DNA of 64,000 nucleotides from Flavobacterium branchiarum (GTDB taxonomy: Bacteria; Bacteroidota; Bacteroidia; Flavobacteriales; Flavobacteriaceae). The notes below the pieces were generated by a model. That model saw only the letters and a list, made by a program, of their open reading frames with translations, had not been told where the DNA came from and made no database searches. Shown in pieces: positions 26,811-35,378 of the stretch. Where the stretch lies: positions 1,922,001-1,986,000 of the forward strand of contig NZ_JAUFQQ010000005.1 of NCBI RefSeq assembly GCF_030409845.1. Reading direction: 5' to 3'. The position numbers and the translations under genes were made by a program. Position 1 is the stretch's first letter; every line of letters begins with the position of its first letter.

Positions 26811-26841
26811 TGATTTAATTTAAGAGTGTAAAATGACTATA

Positions 26842-26857
26842 TGTTTCACGTGGAACA
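26842..26857. promoter_or_regulatory. parS-like site 3
   Basis: TGTTTCACGTGGAACA, a hybrid of the two well-known parS half-sites (TGTTTCAC and GTGGAACA). Confidence 0.88.
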
Positions 26858-26881
26858 ATATTAGTTTAGGTTTTGAATACA

Positions 26882-26897
26882 AGTTCCACGTGGAACA
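26882..26897. promoter_or_regulatory. parS-like site 4
   Basis: AGTTCCACGTGGAACA, one mismatch at the outermost base. It lies 60 nt upstream of the mnmG start. Confidence 0.85.
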
Positions 26898-26957
26898 AAT
26901 AAATAAAGTTAATTCTGGAACCTGCCTTAAACTGTTTTCAGAGAATAATAAAACGAA

Positions 26958-28829
26958 ATGTTTTTAGAAGAATATGATGTTATAGTTGTCGGCGCAGGAC
27001 ATGCCGGCTCAGAGGCTGCGGCAGCAGCCGCAAATCTTGGATCTAAAACTTTGCTTGTAACAATGAGTTTGCAAAACATAGCACAGATGTCATGTAACCC
27101 AGCTATGGGAGGAATTGCAAAAGGGCAAATTGTGCGTGAGATTGACGCGCTAGGTGGGTACTCAGGAATTGTTTCCGACCGCACGGCAATTCAATTTAAA
27201 ATGTTGAACAAATCAAAAGGACCTGCAATGTGGTCTCCAAGGGTTCAAAGTGATAGAATGCGTTTTGCTGAAGAATGGAGAATGATGCTTGAAGGAACTC
27301 CAAATCTTGATTTTTACCAAGAAATGGTAAAGGGTTTGATTATTGAGAATGGAAAGGTAAAAGGAGTTCGAACTTCGTTAGGAGTTGAAATTCGTTCCAA
27401 ATCTGTTGTCTTGACAAATGGAACTTTCTTGAATGGTTTAATTCATATCGGAGACAAACAGTTTGGTGGTGGTAGAGCTGGAGAAAGTGCGGCTTACGGA
27501 ATTACCGAAGATTTAGTTCAAGTTGGTTTTGAAGCGGGAAGAATGAAAACTGGAACGCCACCACGAGTTGATGGACGCTCTTTGGATTATTCTAAAATGA
27601 ACGAAGAAAAAGGAGATGCTAAACCGGATAAGTTTTCTTATTCAGATGTGACTTCACCACTTGTTCACCAAAGATCTTGTCATATGACATATACGTCTTT
27701 AGATGTGCATGATATTTTGAGATCTGGTTTTGATCGTTCCCCAATGTTCAACGGTCGTATAAAAAGTATTGGCCCGAGATATTGTCCTTCTATCGAAGAT
27801 AAGATTAATCGTTTTGCTGATAAAGAACGCCACCAGTTATTTGTTGAGCCAGAAGGCTGGAATACTTGTGAGGTTTATGTAAATGGATTTTCTACTTCTT
27901 TGCCAGAGGATATTCAATTTAAAGCTTTGCGTACTGTGGTAGGTTTTGAGAACGTGAAATTCTTCCGTCCTGGTTATGCGATAGAATATGATTATTTTCC
28001 GCCAACACAATTAAAGCATACTCTTGAAACTAAATTAATCGAAGGATTATATTTTGCTGGTCAAATTAATGGAACGACAGGATATGAAGAAGCAGCTTCG
28101 CAAGGTTTGATGGCTGGAATAAATGCGCATTTAAAAGTGAACGAAAAAGCGCCGTTAATATTAAAACGCGATGAAGCATATATTGGTGTTTTAATAGATG
28201 ATCTAATTACGAAAGGAACAGAAGAACCGTATCGTATGTTTACGTCTCGTGCAGAATATAGAACTTTGTTGCGTCAAGACAATGCTGACTTTAGATTAAC
28301 GCCAATGTCATATGAAATTGGTTTGGCTTCGGAAACCCGTTTACGTAGAATGGAGCATAAATTAAAAGAATCTGAAAAGATGGTTGCGTTCTTTAAAGAA
28401 ACAAGTGTTTCGGTTGCAGAAGCAAACCCGATTCTAGAATCTAAAGGAACGGCTTTGATTTCTCAAGGTGATAAAATGTTTAAGGTTTTCTCTCGTCCGC
28501 AAATAGATTTGGAGGATATCAAGAAATTTGAGAAAGTAAAAGAATATATTGCTGAAAATGATTTGGATCAGGAAATTTTAGAACAAGCAGAAATTCAAGT
28601 TAAATATTCAGGTTATATCGAAAAAGAAAGAAATAATGCTGATAAACTAACGAGATTAGAAGAAGTGAAAATTCCTGAAAATTTTGATTATAATAAAATC
28701 AAATCGATGTCTATAGAAGCAAAGCAAAAATTAGGAAAAATTCGTCCTGTTACAATTTCACAAGCTTCAAGGATCAGCGGTGTTTCACCAAGTGATATTT
28801 CAGTGTTGCTAATTTATATGGGAAGATAA
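26958..28829 (+). CDS. mnmG: tRNA uridine-5-carboxymethylaminomethyl modification enzyme MnmG (GidA)
   Basis: 623 residues, normal length. FAD-binding motif G12-AGHAG17 close to the N-terminus, QMSCNPAMGGIAKG at about 42-55, and the insert motif MKTGTPPRVDGRS. With MnmE it installs the cmnm5 group on U34 of several tRNAs using FAD, NADH and methylene-THF. mnmG lies close to the replication origin in many bacteria; here it is surrounded by parS-like sites. The leader (26772-26957) consists mainly of three of these sites. Confidence 0.96.
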   Translation: MFLEEYDVIVVGAGHAGSEAAAAAANLGSKTLLVTMSLQNIAQMSCNPAMGGIAKGQIVREIDALGGYSGIVSDRTAIQFKMLNKSKGPAMWSPRVQSDRMRFAEEWRMMLEGTPNLDFYQEMVKGLIIENGKVKGVRTSLGVEIRSKSVVLTNGTFLNGLIHIGDKQFGGGRAGESAAYGITEDLVQVGFEAGRMKTGTPPRVDGRSLDYSKMNEEKGDAKPDKFSYSDVTSPLVHQRSCHMTYTSLDVHDILRSGFDRSPMFNGRIKSIGPRYCPSIEDKINRFADKERHQLFVEPEGWNTCEVYVNGFSTSLPEDIQFKALRTVVGFENVKFFRPGYAIEYDYFPPTQLKHTLETKLIEGLYFAGQINGTTGYEEAASQGLMAGINAHLKVNEKAPLILKRDEAYIGVLIDDLITKGTEEPYRMFTSRAEYRTLLRQDNADFRLTPMSYEIGLASETRLRRMEHKLKESEKMVAFFKETSVSVAEANPILESKGTALISQGDKMFKVFSRPQIDLEDIKKFEKVKEYIAENDLDQEILEQAEIQVKYSGYIEKERNNADKLTRLEEVKIPENFDYNKIKSMSIEAKQKLGKIRPVTISQASRISGVSPSDISVLLIYMGR

Positions 28830-28851
28830 TTTAGTATTCAGTTTTCAGTCT

Positions 28852-28879
28852 CATTTTTCATTTTTCATTTTTCATTTTT
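28852..28879 (+). repeat. Heptamer repeat CATTTTT, four copies
   Basis: Slippage-type repeat just after mnmG. The 398-bp gap (28830-29227) otherwise holds the 13-bp minisatellite and parS-like site 5, and no gene. Confidence 0.7.
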
Positions 28880-29000
28880 TAGTTTGAGTATTGAATTCCG
28901 GTATTGTAATTAAACTTTAAATATGGGATATGCTCAATTAGAAAAATGAATCATTAAAAATAGTTAAATTTTCTTTTAAACGAAGAGACCACAACTAAGT

Positions 29001-29146
29001 CTGAATACTGCGACTGAATACTGCGACTGAAAACTGCGACTGAAAACTGTGACTGTAAACTGTGACTGTAAACTGCGACTGCAAACTGCGACTGTAAACT
29101 GTGACTGTAAACTGCGACTGTAAAGTGTAAACTGAAAACTGCGACT
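29001..29146 (+). repeat. 13-bp minisatellite, about 11 copies
   Basis: Unit CTGAAAACTGCGA with variants (CTGAATACTGCGA, CTGTAAACTGTGA, CTGCAAACTGCGA); the last units are irregular. The related heptamer CTGTAAA recurs before glnS (14980-15010), so it may be a dispersed repeat type. Confidence 0.85.
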
Positions 29147-29154
29147 AAAAAAAT

Positions 29155-29170
29155 TGTTCCACGTGAAACT
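29155..29170. promoter_or_regulatory. parS-like site 5
   Basis: TGTTCCACGTGAAACT: core TTCCACGTGAAA intact, last base deviates. About 2.3 kb right of site 4, just after the minisatellite. Confidence 0.75.
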
Positions 29171-29227
29171 ATTTTCCTAACCCTTGATTTTATTAAGGAG
29201 TTTAGGATTTTAATTTTTTAAAGTATT

Positions 29228-29689
29228 ATGATTATTCAGAAAGAAGTTTTGTCGTTTGAAGATAAAAAATCCTTAATGCAACTTTGGAATGCTGAATATC
29301 CAGGTAGTTTAAATTATGCAACAATTCATGATTTTGATTTATATTTAAATGGATTGTCTGATGTTAAACATTATTTGCTACTTGTTGATGAAAATATAAT
29401 AAAAGGTTGGACGTTTACTTTTCTGAGAGAAGAAGAATATTGGTTTGCAATATTAATCGATAGTCAAATTCAAGGAACAGGTAAAGGTGCGTTATTGATT
29501 GAAGAATTAAAAATGAATAATGATAATTTGAATGGATGGGTTATAGATCATGAAAATGCTATAAAACAGAACAAACAGCCATATAAATCACCATTATTCT
29601 TTTATCTGAAAAATGGGTTTACTGTTTGTTCAGAAACTAGAATCGAAAATGAAAAAATAGACGCAGTTAAAATAAACTGGAAGAATTAA
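29228..29689 (+). CDS. GNAT family N-acetyltransferase
   Basis: 153 residues. GNAT core: a beta strand (YWFAILIDSQIQ) leading into the acetyl-CoA pyrophosphate loop Q-x-x-G-x-G (QGTGKGALLIEEL), then the C-terminal PLFFYLKNGFTVCSETRIE, where the Y-x-K-x-G-F pattern is typical. It transfers an acyl group from a CoA donor to an amine; the acceptor is unknown. A stand-alone gene with its own terminator. Confidence 0.85.
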   Translation: MIIQKEVLSFEDKKSLMQLWNAEYPGSLNYATIHDFDLYLNGLSDVKHYLLLVDENIIKGWTFTFLREEEYWFAILIDSQIQGTGKGALLIEELKMNNDNLNGWVIDHENAIKQNKQPYKSPLFFYLKNGFTVCSETRIENEKIDAVKINWKN

Positions 29690-29716
29690 AGAGAAAGAAC
29701 AAATAAATAAGATTTG

Positions 29717-29754
29717 CAAACCCTAAAAGCGATAAATTTCGTTTTTAGGGTTTG
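29717..29754 (+). terminator. Intrinsic terminator after the GNAT gene
   Basis: CAAACCCTAAAAGCGA pairs with TCGTTTTTAGGGTTTG (29739-29754) with one G-U; the stem ends in T-runs. Confidence 0.8.
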
Positions 29755-29789
29755 TTATAAAATTAAACCAAAATACCAATAATTATAAA

Positions 29790-30638
29790 ATGGACGTTTT
29801 AAACAAAAAACATTTTCTTACTGTAAAAGATCACTCGGTTTCTAAAGAAATTTTTGAATTGTACTACGATGAAACTTTGGATATGTTAATTACATCTCCA
29901 CAACCCAATGAAAATGATTTGGGGAAATATTATGAAAGCGAGGATTATATTTCGCATACAGACAACAAGCGTTCGTTATTTGAAAAAGCATATCATATTG
30001 TAAAAAATATTGCACTTAAGAATAAATTAAATTTGATTAATTCTGAAAACCCGCAAAAAGGTAGAATTTTAGATATAGGAGCAGGAACTGGTGATTTCTT
30101 GTTAACTGCTAAAGATAATGGTTGGAATACTGTTGGAGTAGAACCAAGCGAAAGAGCAAAGTCTATTGCTATAAAAAAAGGAATTTCTTTTGTGGATAAA
30201 ATTGCTGACTTAGAAAATAATTCTTTTGACGTAATTACGATGTGGCACGTTTTGGAACACGTTCCAAATTTAGAATTGCAAATACAAGAATTGAAGCGAT
30301 TATTAAAACCAACTGGAACGTTAATTGTAGCAGTTCCAAATTTTAAATCTTTCGATGCAAATCATTATAAAACTTTTTGGGCTGCGTATGATGTGCCAAT
30401 TCATTTTTGGCATTTCTCTAAAAAAGCGATTCAGTCACTTTTCGAAAAAGTAGATATGCGTCTTGAAAAAATTCTTCCAATGAAATTTGACTCGTTTTAT
30501 GTGAGTCTACTTTCTGAAAAATACAAAACTGGAAAAATGAATTACCTAACTGCATTTTTTATTGGATTAAAATCGAATTGGAAAGCAAAGCGTAGTTTAG
30601 AATATTCATCACACATTTATGTCTTAAAAAACAAGTAA
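29790..30638 (+). CDS. Class I SAM-dependent methyltransferase
   Basis: 282 residues. Motif I ILDIGAGTG at about 93-101, the acidic motif II region VGVEPSE, DVITMWHVLEHVPN (motif IV/V region) and LLKPTGTLIVAVPN. The N-terminal domain has TSPQPNENDLGKYYESEDYISH, a feature of methyltransferases from surface-polysaccharide or lipid clusters. The C-terminal domain ends in SSHIYVLKNK. The substrate is not evident. Its 3' end is the source of the decayed repeats that follow. Confidence 0.85.
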   Translation: MDVLNKKHFLTVKDHSVSKEIFELYYDETLDMLITSPQPNENDLGKYYESEDYISHTDNKRSLFEKAYHIVKNIALKNKLNLINSENPQKGRILDIGAGTGDFLLTAKDNGWNTVGVEPSERAKSIAIKKGISFVDKIADLENNSFDVITMWHVLEHVPNLELQIQELKRLLKPTGTLIVAVPNFKSFDANHYKTFWAAYDVPIHFWHFSKKAIQSLFEKVDMRLEKILPMKFDSFYVSLLSEKYKTGKMNYLTAFFIGLKSNWKAKRSLEYSSHIYVLKNK

Positions 30639-31640
30639 AACTCATTTTTAGCCGATTTAAGACATTTTTTATATAAGAATCGTGTGTTTGTATTCCTTTT
30701 TTTAGAAAATCGCTTAAATAAAAGCTGGTGAAGCTACTATTAATAGCGGTAAATTATAAATAATCTGAGTTTGATAATAAAAATTGATACTAGTAAAATT
30801 GAGTGTTTTTTAAACTTTTTTATCTATTTATGATGTGTCTGTTCAATTTTGGAATTTTTTTAAAAGGAATTCGGTTTTTTAAAAAAGCAGCGAATCATCT
30901 TAAAAAAAATCTTGCAATCAAATTTGACTCAATTTTTATGAGTTTACTTTTTTGGAAATGCACTTATGAAAATTAACTTCCTAAGTGCATTTTTTATTGG
31001 ATTAAAACGAAATTGTATAACGAAGTACACTTTAGAATATTCATCGCTCATTTATGTCTAAAAAAATAAGTAAAACGTATTTTTAGCCCATTTAAGAAGT
31101 TTTTTATATAGTAATCGTGTGTTCGTATCCCTTTTTTTAGAAAATCGCTTAAATAAAAGCTGGTAAAGTCATTATTAATAGTAGTAAATTATGCATAATC
31201 AAAGTTTGATAATAAAAATTGATACTATAAAAATTGAATAATTTTGGACAAATTTTGTTGTTTATGCAGTGATAATTCAATTTTTTGTTTTTTAAGAAAT
31301 AGAAATTAAATCTAAAAAAAATAGATATGTATCTGAAAAAAAAATGTACATGAAAAATGAATTGTCTAAGAGTATTTTTATTGAATTATAATCAAATTAT
31401 AAGGCAAAGTGAACTTTAGAATATTTGCCCCACATTTATATCTTTAAAAATTATTTAAACGCATTTTTAGATTATTTAAGACGTATTTTATATAATAAAC
31501 ATGTATTTGTATTCCTTTTTTATGAAAACGTCTTAAAGAATAACTGGTGAGCCCATTGTTAATAACAGTAAATTATTAATAATCTAAGTTTGATATTAAA
31601 AATTGATACTAGAAAAATTGAGCATTTTTTAAACTTTATG
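30373..31640 (+). repeat. Tandem array built from the 3' end of the methyltransferase gene plus its spacer
   Basis: About three units, roughly 30373-30814 (intact, containing codons from about 195 onward), 30815-31247 and 31248-31630. Shared markers are the segment tgcattttttattggattaa (around 30550 and 30990), aatattcatc (30601, 31036; degenerate at 31420) and cgtgtgtttg (30681, 31116; degenerate at 31500). The markers have offsets of 435 and 384 bp. Units 2 and 3 have lost the reading frame and are pseudogene fragments. A short remnant near 31630 may begin a fourth unit. The last unit runs up to the start region of the OmpH-type gene. Confidence 0.85.
30815..31075 (+). pseudogene. Decayed copy of the methyltransferase C-terminus (unit 2)
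   Basis: Parallels 30373-30638 along its length, including tatgatgtg, aaatttgactc, tgcattttttattggattaa and tttagaatattcatc. Scattered substitutions, indels and stops rule out a functional product. Confidence 0.75.
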
Positions 31641-31703
31641 TCGATGCTATTGATTTTTTTATATTTTTGTCATTCATACTTTAAAAAAATAGAAATTAAC
31701 AAA

Positions 31704-32291
31704 ATGAAAAAAGCATTAGTAATTATCGCACTTTCGATTTCAGTAGTTGCTTGTAATAAAACAGCAGAAGTTAAGGAAGTAAAAACAGCTTACGTTGACA
31801 CTTCAGTTTTAATGAAAGAGTACACTGAAGCAAAAGATTTAGAAGCTAAATACAAAGCACAAGCAGAGGAAAAAGGTAGACAGCTTCAAGCGGAGATTAC
31901 TCGTTTCAAACAAGATGCTTCTAATTTCCAAAGTCAAGCACAAGCTAATGGTCAAGCATGGGCACAACAAAGAGGTGCTGAGTTGCAAAAAAGAGAGCAA
32001 CAATTAGGTTATGCTCAACAAGCATTAGCACAACAATTGCAACAAGAAAGTGGTGCAGAAATGGACTCTTTAGTTACAGGAGTTAAAAAATTCATCAAGA
32101 ATTACGGTAAAGAAAAAGGGTACTCTTACATTTACGGTACTGGTGATGCTGCATCGATTTTATATGCAGAAGATAAATATGACATTACAAAAGAGATCGT
32201 TAAAGCTTTAAACGATAACTATAAAGCTGGTACTAAACTAGATACTAAAACTGACGCTAAAGAAAAGGACTCAGCTGCAGTTAAAAAATAA
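31704..32291 (+). CDS. OmpH/Skp family outer-membrane chaperone-like lipoprotein
   Basis: 195 residues from the chosen ATG. The frame is open to 31590, but this start gives a lipoprotein signal MKKALVIIALSISVVAC with a lipobox Cys at 17. The rest is a long Gln/Ala-rich coiled coil (YTEAKDLEAKYKAQAEEKGRQLQ..., about 37-125) and the IYGTGDAASILYAEDKYDITKEIVKALN segment at the end. This is the OmpH/Skp layout: trimeric periplasmic chaperones that hold outer-membrane proteins. Being a lipoprotein is usual for some Bacteroidetes versions. It follows the repeat array and has its own terminator. Confidence 0.85.
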   Translation: MKKALVIIALSISVVACNKTAEVKEVKTAYVDTSVLMKEYTEAKDLEAKYKAQAEEKGRQLQAEITRFKQDASNFQSQAQANGQAWAQQRGAELQKREQQLGYAQQALAQQLQQESGAEMDSLVTGVKKFIKNYGKEKGYSYIYGTGDAASILYAEDKYDITKEIVKALNDNYKAGTKLDTKTDAKEKDSAAVKK

Positions 32292-32310
32292 TATAAGAAA
32301 ACTATTTTTG

Positions 32311-32343
32311 AAGCCTATATCTTTTTGGATATAGGCTTTTTTT
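32311..32343 (+). terminator. Intrinsic terminator after the OmpH-type gene
   Basis: AAGCCTATATC, loop TTTTTG, GATATAGGCTT (32328-32338), followed by T's. Confidence 0.85.
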
Positions 32344-32362
32344 GTTATAAAATAGTTGCAAC

Positions 32363-32395
32363 TTGGCTTTTACTCAATATGTTCTTCTATTTTTG
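32363..32395 (+). promoter_or_regulatory. Probable promoter of the PIF1-like helicase
   Basis: TTG at 32363-32365, 22-nt spacer, TATTTTTG at 32388-32395, within the Bacteroidetes TTG-N17-23-TAnnTTTG pattern; the ATG is 57 nt downstream. Confidence 0.45.
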
Positions 32396-32451
32396 TAAAA
32401 TGATTTTCTGACACGAATTTCTATTCATTTTAGTTATAAAATACAAGCCAA

Positions 32452-34719
32452 ATGCAAAACATTTCTGAAGCCGCATCATACACATTACAGTTTATTAATC
32501 AGACGCAACGTTCTATTTTTCTTACCGGAAAAGCAGGGACTGGAAAGACTACTTTATTGCGCGAGATTATTGAAACAACGCATAAAAATACTGTTGTTGT
32601 TGCGCCCACAGGTATTGCTGCGCTTAATGCAGGAGGTGTAACTATTCACTCGATGTTTCAGCTGCCATTTGCAGGATTTATTCCAGATAATTCATCACCA
32701 CAATTTTCTGAAACTACTAAGTTTGAAACGAAAGCAACTTTGCGTAGGCATTTTAAAATGAATAATGTTAAGCGTGCTGTTATCCGTAATATGGAGCTTT
32801 TGATTATTGATGAAGTCAGTATGCTCCGTGCCGATTTGCTTGATGCAATGGATTTTATGATGCAAACGGTTCGGAAAAATAGTTATCCATTTGGAGGAGT
32901 TCAGGTTTTATTTATTGGTGATTTATTGCAATTGCCACCAGTAATTCGAGATGAAGAATGGAGAACTTTGAGAACCTATTATCGCGGAAAATTTTTTTTT
33001 CATTCGCATGTAATTCAGCAAAATCCACCTTTGTACATAGAATTGTCTAAAATTTTCAGACAAACTGATGATTCCTTTATTTCAGTTTTAAACAATCTGC
33101 GTAACAATCAAATCACGCAACAAGATATCGAGAGTTTGAATCAGTATGTTCAACCTGATTTTGACTTAAAAAACAATCCAGGATATATTACACTTACAAC
33201 GCATAATGCCAAAGCCGATACTATAAATAATCAGGCAATCAATGATTTAAAAGGTAAAATGAATAATTACTTTCCAGATATCGTTGGTGATTTTCCTGAA
33301 AAAATATATCCGCTTGATCCTAATCTTCAATTAAAGGTTGGAGCTCAGATTATGTTTGTTAAGAATGATTTGTCTTTTGATAAAAATTATTTCAACGGAA
33401 AAATGGGCGTAATCAAATCCCTTTCTAGCCAAGAAATTATGGTTCATTTCCCAGATGAGGATAAGACTATTGAAGTTGAAAAATACGAGTGGCAGAATAT
33501 TCGCTACAAAGTTGATGAAATGACTCAAGAAATAGAGGAGGAGGTTCTGGGAACTTTTGTTCAATATCCTATCAAGCTGGCTTGGGCAATTACAGTTCAT
33601 AAAAGTCAAGGTTTGACATTTGACAAAGCTGCGCTCGATGTATCGCAAGTTTTTCTACCTGGACAAGCATATGTTGCATTATCACGTTTGCGTTCTTTAA
33701 ATGGGCTTATTTTACTCTCTCCGTTGCGCATGAATGGTATTTCTAATGATCAGGATGTGATGGATTATGCTTTGAACAAAGCTTCGGAAGAATTATTAAA
33801 GAACTCTTTGCATTTTGAAACAAAGAATTTTATTCATAAGTATTTGGTTAACAGTTTTGATTGGGCAGATCTTGCTCAAGAATGGCGTAACCATCAATAC
33901 AGTTACAACGATAAATCTGAGAATTCACAAAAAGCAAAGCACGCGACATGGGCTAAGCAACAAACCCTGATCATTGAATCTTTAATTGATCCTGCCAAAA
34001 AATTCATAATTCAGTTAAACAGAATTTTCAATAATCAAACGGTCGATTTAATCCATGTATCGGAGCGGATTGAGGCCGCGTATGGATATTTTATGAAACC
34101 GATGGACGAATTGGTTTATGAACTTTTGTATAAAATGGAAGAAATTCAGCGCGCCAAAAAAATGAAAGCGTTTTATGATGAATTGAATTCGTTGGAAGAA
34201 CTTCAAACCAAAGCCGTTTTACGCTTAATGAAGGCACGTTTGCTGATTGAAGTGGTTGTTGCTGGTGATACTATATCAAAAGAGAAATTAACGTCACCTG
34301 AGATCAAAAGTTACAGATCTAAGAAAACCACGATAATTCAGGATAATTATAAAAGTAAAAATGGTGACTTAATCGATGATGAGGAGCCAATTAGGCGTTA
34401 TTCCCCTAAGGAAGCCAAAGAAAAATCAGTTAAAAAATCGACAATTGAAGAGACATACGAATTATGGCTTGAAAAAAAATCTATTAAAGATATTGCAACT
34501 ATTCGTAAACTGACTCCGCAAACTATTGAATCGCATTTTGTAAAACTGATTCAAGATAAAAAAATCAAGATTTCAGATGTCTTGGCTGAAGATAAAATTA
34601 CTGCTTTGACAGAAGCTTTTCAGTTTTATAAAGAAGAATCTTTAACGGGGCTAAAAGAGCAACATGGAGAAAAATTTTCTTGGGATGAACTAAGAATGTT
34701 TAAAGCTAGTTTGAATTAA
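32452..34719 (+). CDS. PIF1/RecD-like superfamily 1 helicase with C-terminal HTH domain
   Basis: 755 residues. Walker A GKAGTGKTT at about 26-34, Walker B LLIIDEVSM with D120-E121, then the PIF1-type segments FIGDLLQLPPV and LSKIFRQTDDSF. WAITVHKSQGLTFDKA and YVALSRLRSLNGL are motifs V/VI. The tail (about 640-755) contains KKSTIEETYELWLEKKSIKDIATIRKLTPQTIESHFVKLIQ, a helix-turn-helix domain also found on RecQ-like proteins. Likely a 5'-to-3' DNA helicase, probably in repair or replication restart; the exact role is unproven. Confidence 0.9.
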   Translation: MQNISEAASYTLQFINQTQRSIFLTGKAGTGKTTLLREIIETTHKNTVVVAPTGIAALNAGGVTIHSMFQLPFAGFIPDNSSPQFSETTKFETKATLRRHFKMNNVKRAVIRNMELLIIDEVSMLRADLLDAMDFMMQTVRKNSYPFGGVQVLFIGDLLQLPPVIRDEEWRTLRTYYRGKFFFHSHVIQQNPPLYIELSKIFRQTDDSFISVLNNLRNNQITQQDIESLNQYVQPDFDLKNNPGYITLTTHNAKADTINNQAINDLKGKMNNYFPDIVGDFPEKIYPLDPNLQLKVGAQIMFVKNDLSFDKNYFNGKMGVIKSLSSQEIMVHFPDEDKTIEVEKYEWQNIRYKVDEMTQEIEEEVLGTFVQYPIKLAWAITVHKSQGLTFDKAALDVSQVFLPGQAYVALSRLRSLNGLILLSPLRMNGISNDQDVMDYALNKASEELLKNSLHFETKNFIHKYLVNSFDWADLAQEWRNHQYSYNDKSENSQKAKHATWAKQQTLIIESLIDPAKKFIIQLNRIFNNQTVDLIHVSERIEAAYGYFMKPMDELVYELLYKMEEIQRAKKMKAFYDELNSLEELQTKAVLRLMKARLLIEVVVAGDTISKEKLTSPEIKSYRSKKTTIIQDNYKSKNGDLIDDEEPIRRYSPKEAKEKSVKKSTIEETYELWLEKKSIKDIATIRKLTPQTIESHFVKLIQDKKIKISDVLAEDKITALTEAFQFYKEESLTGLKEQHGEKFSWDELRMFKASLN

Positions 34720-34725
34720 AAACAA

Positions 34726-34755
34726 AAAACCTATTCGTAAAGAATAGGTTTTTTT
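34726..34755. terminator. Terminator between the helicase and the coiled-coil gene
   Basis: AAAACCTATTC (34726-34736), 5-nt loop, GAATAGGTTTT (34742-34752) then T's; convergent genes on both sides. Confidence 0.85.
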
Positions 34756-34768
34756 GTAAAACTAAATA

Positions 34769-35212
34769 TTATTTCGAATCTAAAAGTTTGCTTAAACTTT
34801 GTTCTTGTAGCGTTAGTTTAGATTGGAGTTTTAGTATTTCTAATTCATATTCTTTAGCTCTAATTTTTTTCTGATTTACTTTATTTTCAGGTAGTTTATT
34901 AAGAGCTAATTCACTTTCTAATTTTAGTTTTTTATCCTCTTTTTTCTTGATATCTTTTTTAGTTCGCTCAATTTTCTTTTGAGCAGATTCAATTTTGTTT
35001 TGACGTTTTTGAGCTTTGTTTTGGTCCTGTTTTAGTTGATCTTGTCTTTTTTGTAATTCTTTCTGACTATCTAATCGTTCCTTTGCGTGTGCTTTTTCTT
35101 TGTTTAATAAAATTTCTTGACTTGCGCTATTTGAGTTTGTTTCCTGTCCATAAAACGATTGTGAGGTGATTAAAAGGCAGATTAATAAAGCCAAATTCCA
35201 TACGTTTTTCAT
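34769..35212 (-). CDS. Secreted coiled-coil protein of unknown function
   Basis: 147 residues: signal peptide (MKNVWNLALLICLLITSQSFYGQ), then about 120 residues almost wholly Lys/Glu/Gln/Leu. These form a predicted long coiled coil (QKELQKRQDQLKQDQNKAQKRQ, LESELALNKLPENKVNQKK, LEILKLQSKLTLQEQSLSKLL). No catalytic motif. Periplasmic location is expected. Convergent with the helicase; no shared operon is apparent. Confidence 0.75.
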   Translation of the reverse strand: MKNVWNLALLICLLITSQSFYGQETNSNSASQEILLNKEKAHAKERLDSQKELQKRQDQLKQDQNKAQKRQNKIESAQKKIERTKKDIKKKEDKKLKLESELALNKLPENKVNQKKIRAKEYELEILKLQSKLTLQEQSLSKLLDSK

Positions 35213-35311
35213 ATTACTATTTTTTAATGTTTATTTAAATATTGCAAATACTATTCCAATATACGAAAATTGCTCTTGATTTTTTAAGTTTATAATTACA
35301 ATATACAAAAA

Positions 35312-35344
35312 AAAACCATTTTATAATTGTTATAAAATGGTTTT
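35312..35344 (-). terminator. Intrinsic terminator of the HU/SPOR gene
   Basis: 15-bp perfect stem AAAACCATTTTATAA / TTATAAAATGGTTTT with loop TTG; on the minus strand it continues into a U-run. Confidence 0.85.
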
Positions 35345-35378
35345 AATAGTAACTAAAATGTAAGTATTTCTTATGAAT

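Noticed and set aside
31590..31703. Upstream extension of the OmpH-type lipoprotein
   Set aside because: It would place 38 residues encoded by repeat-array DNA in front of a clear lipoprotein signal peptide.
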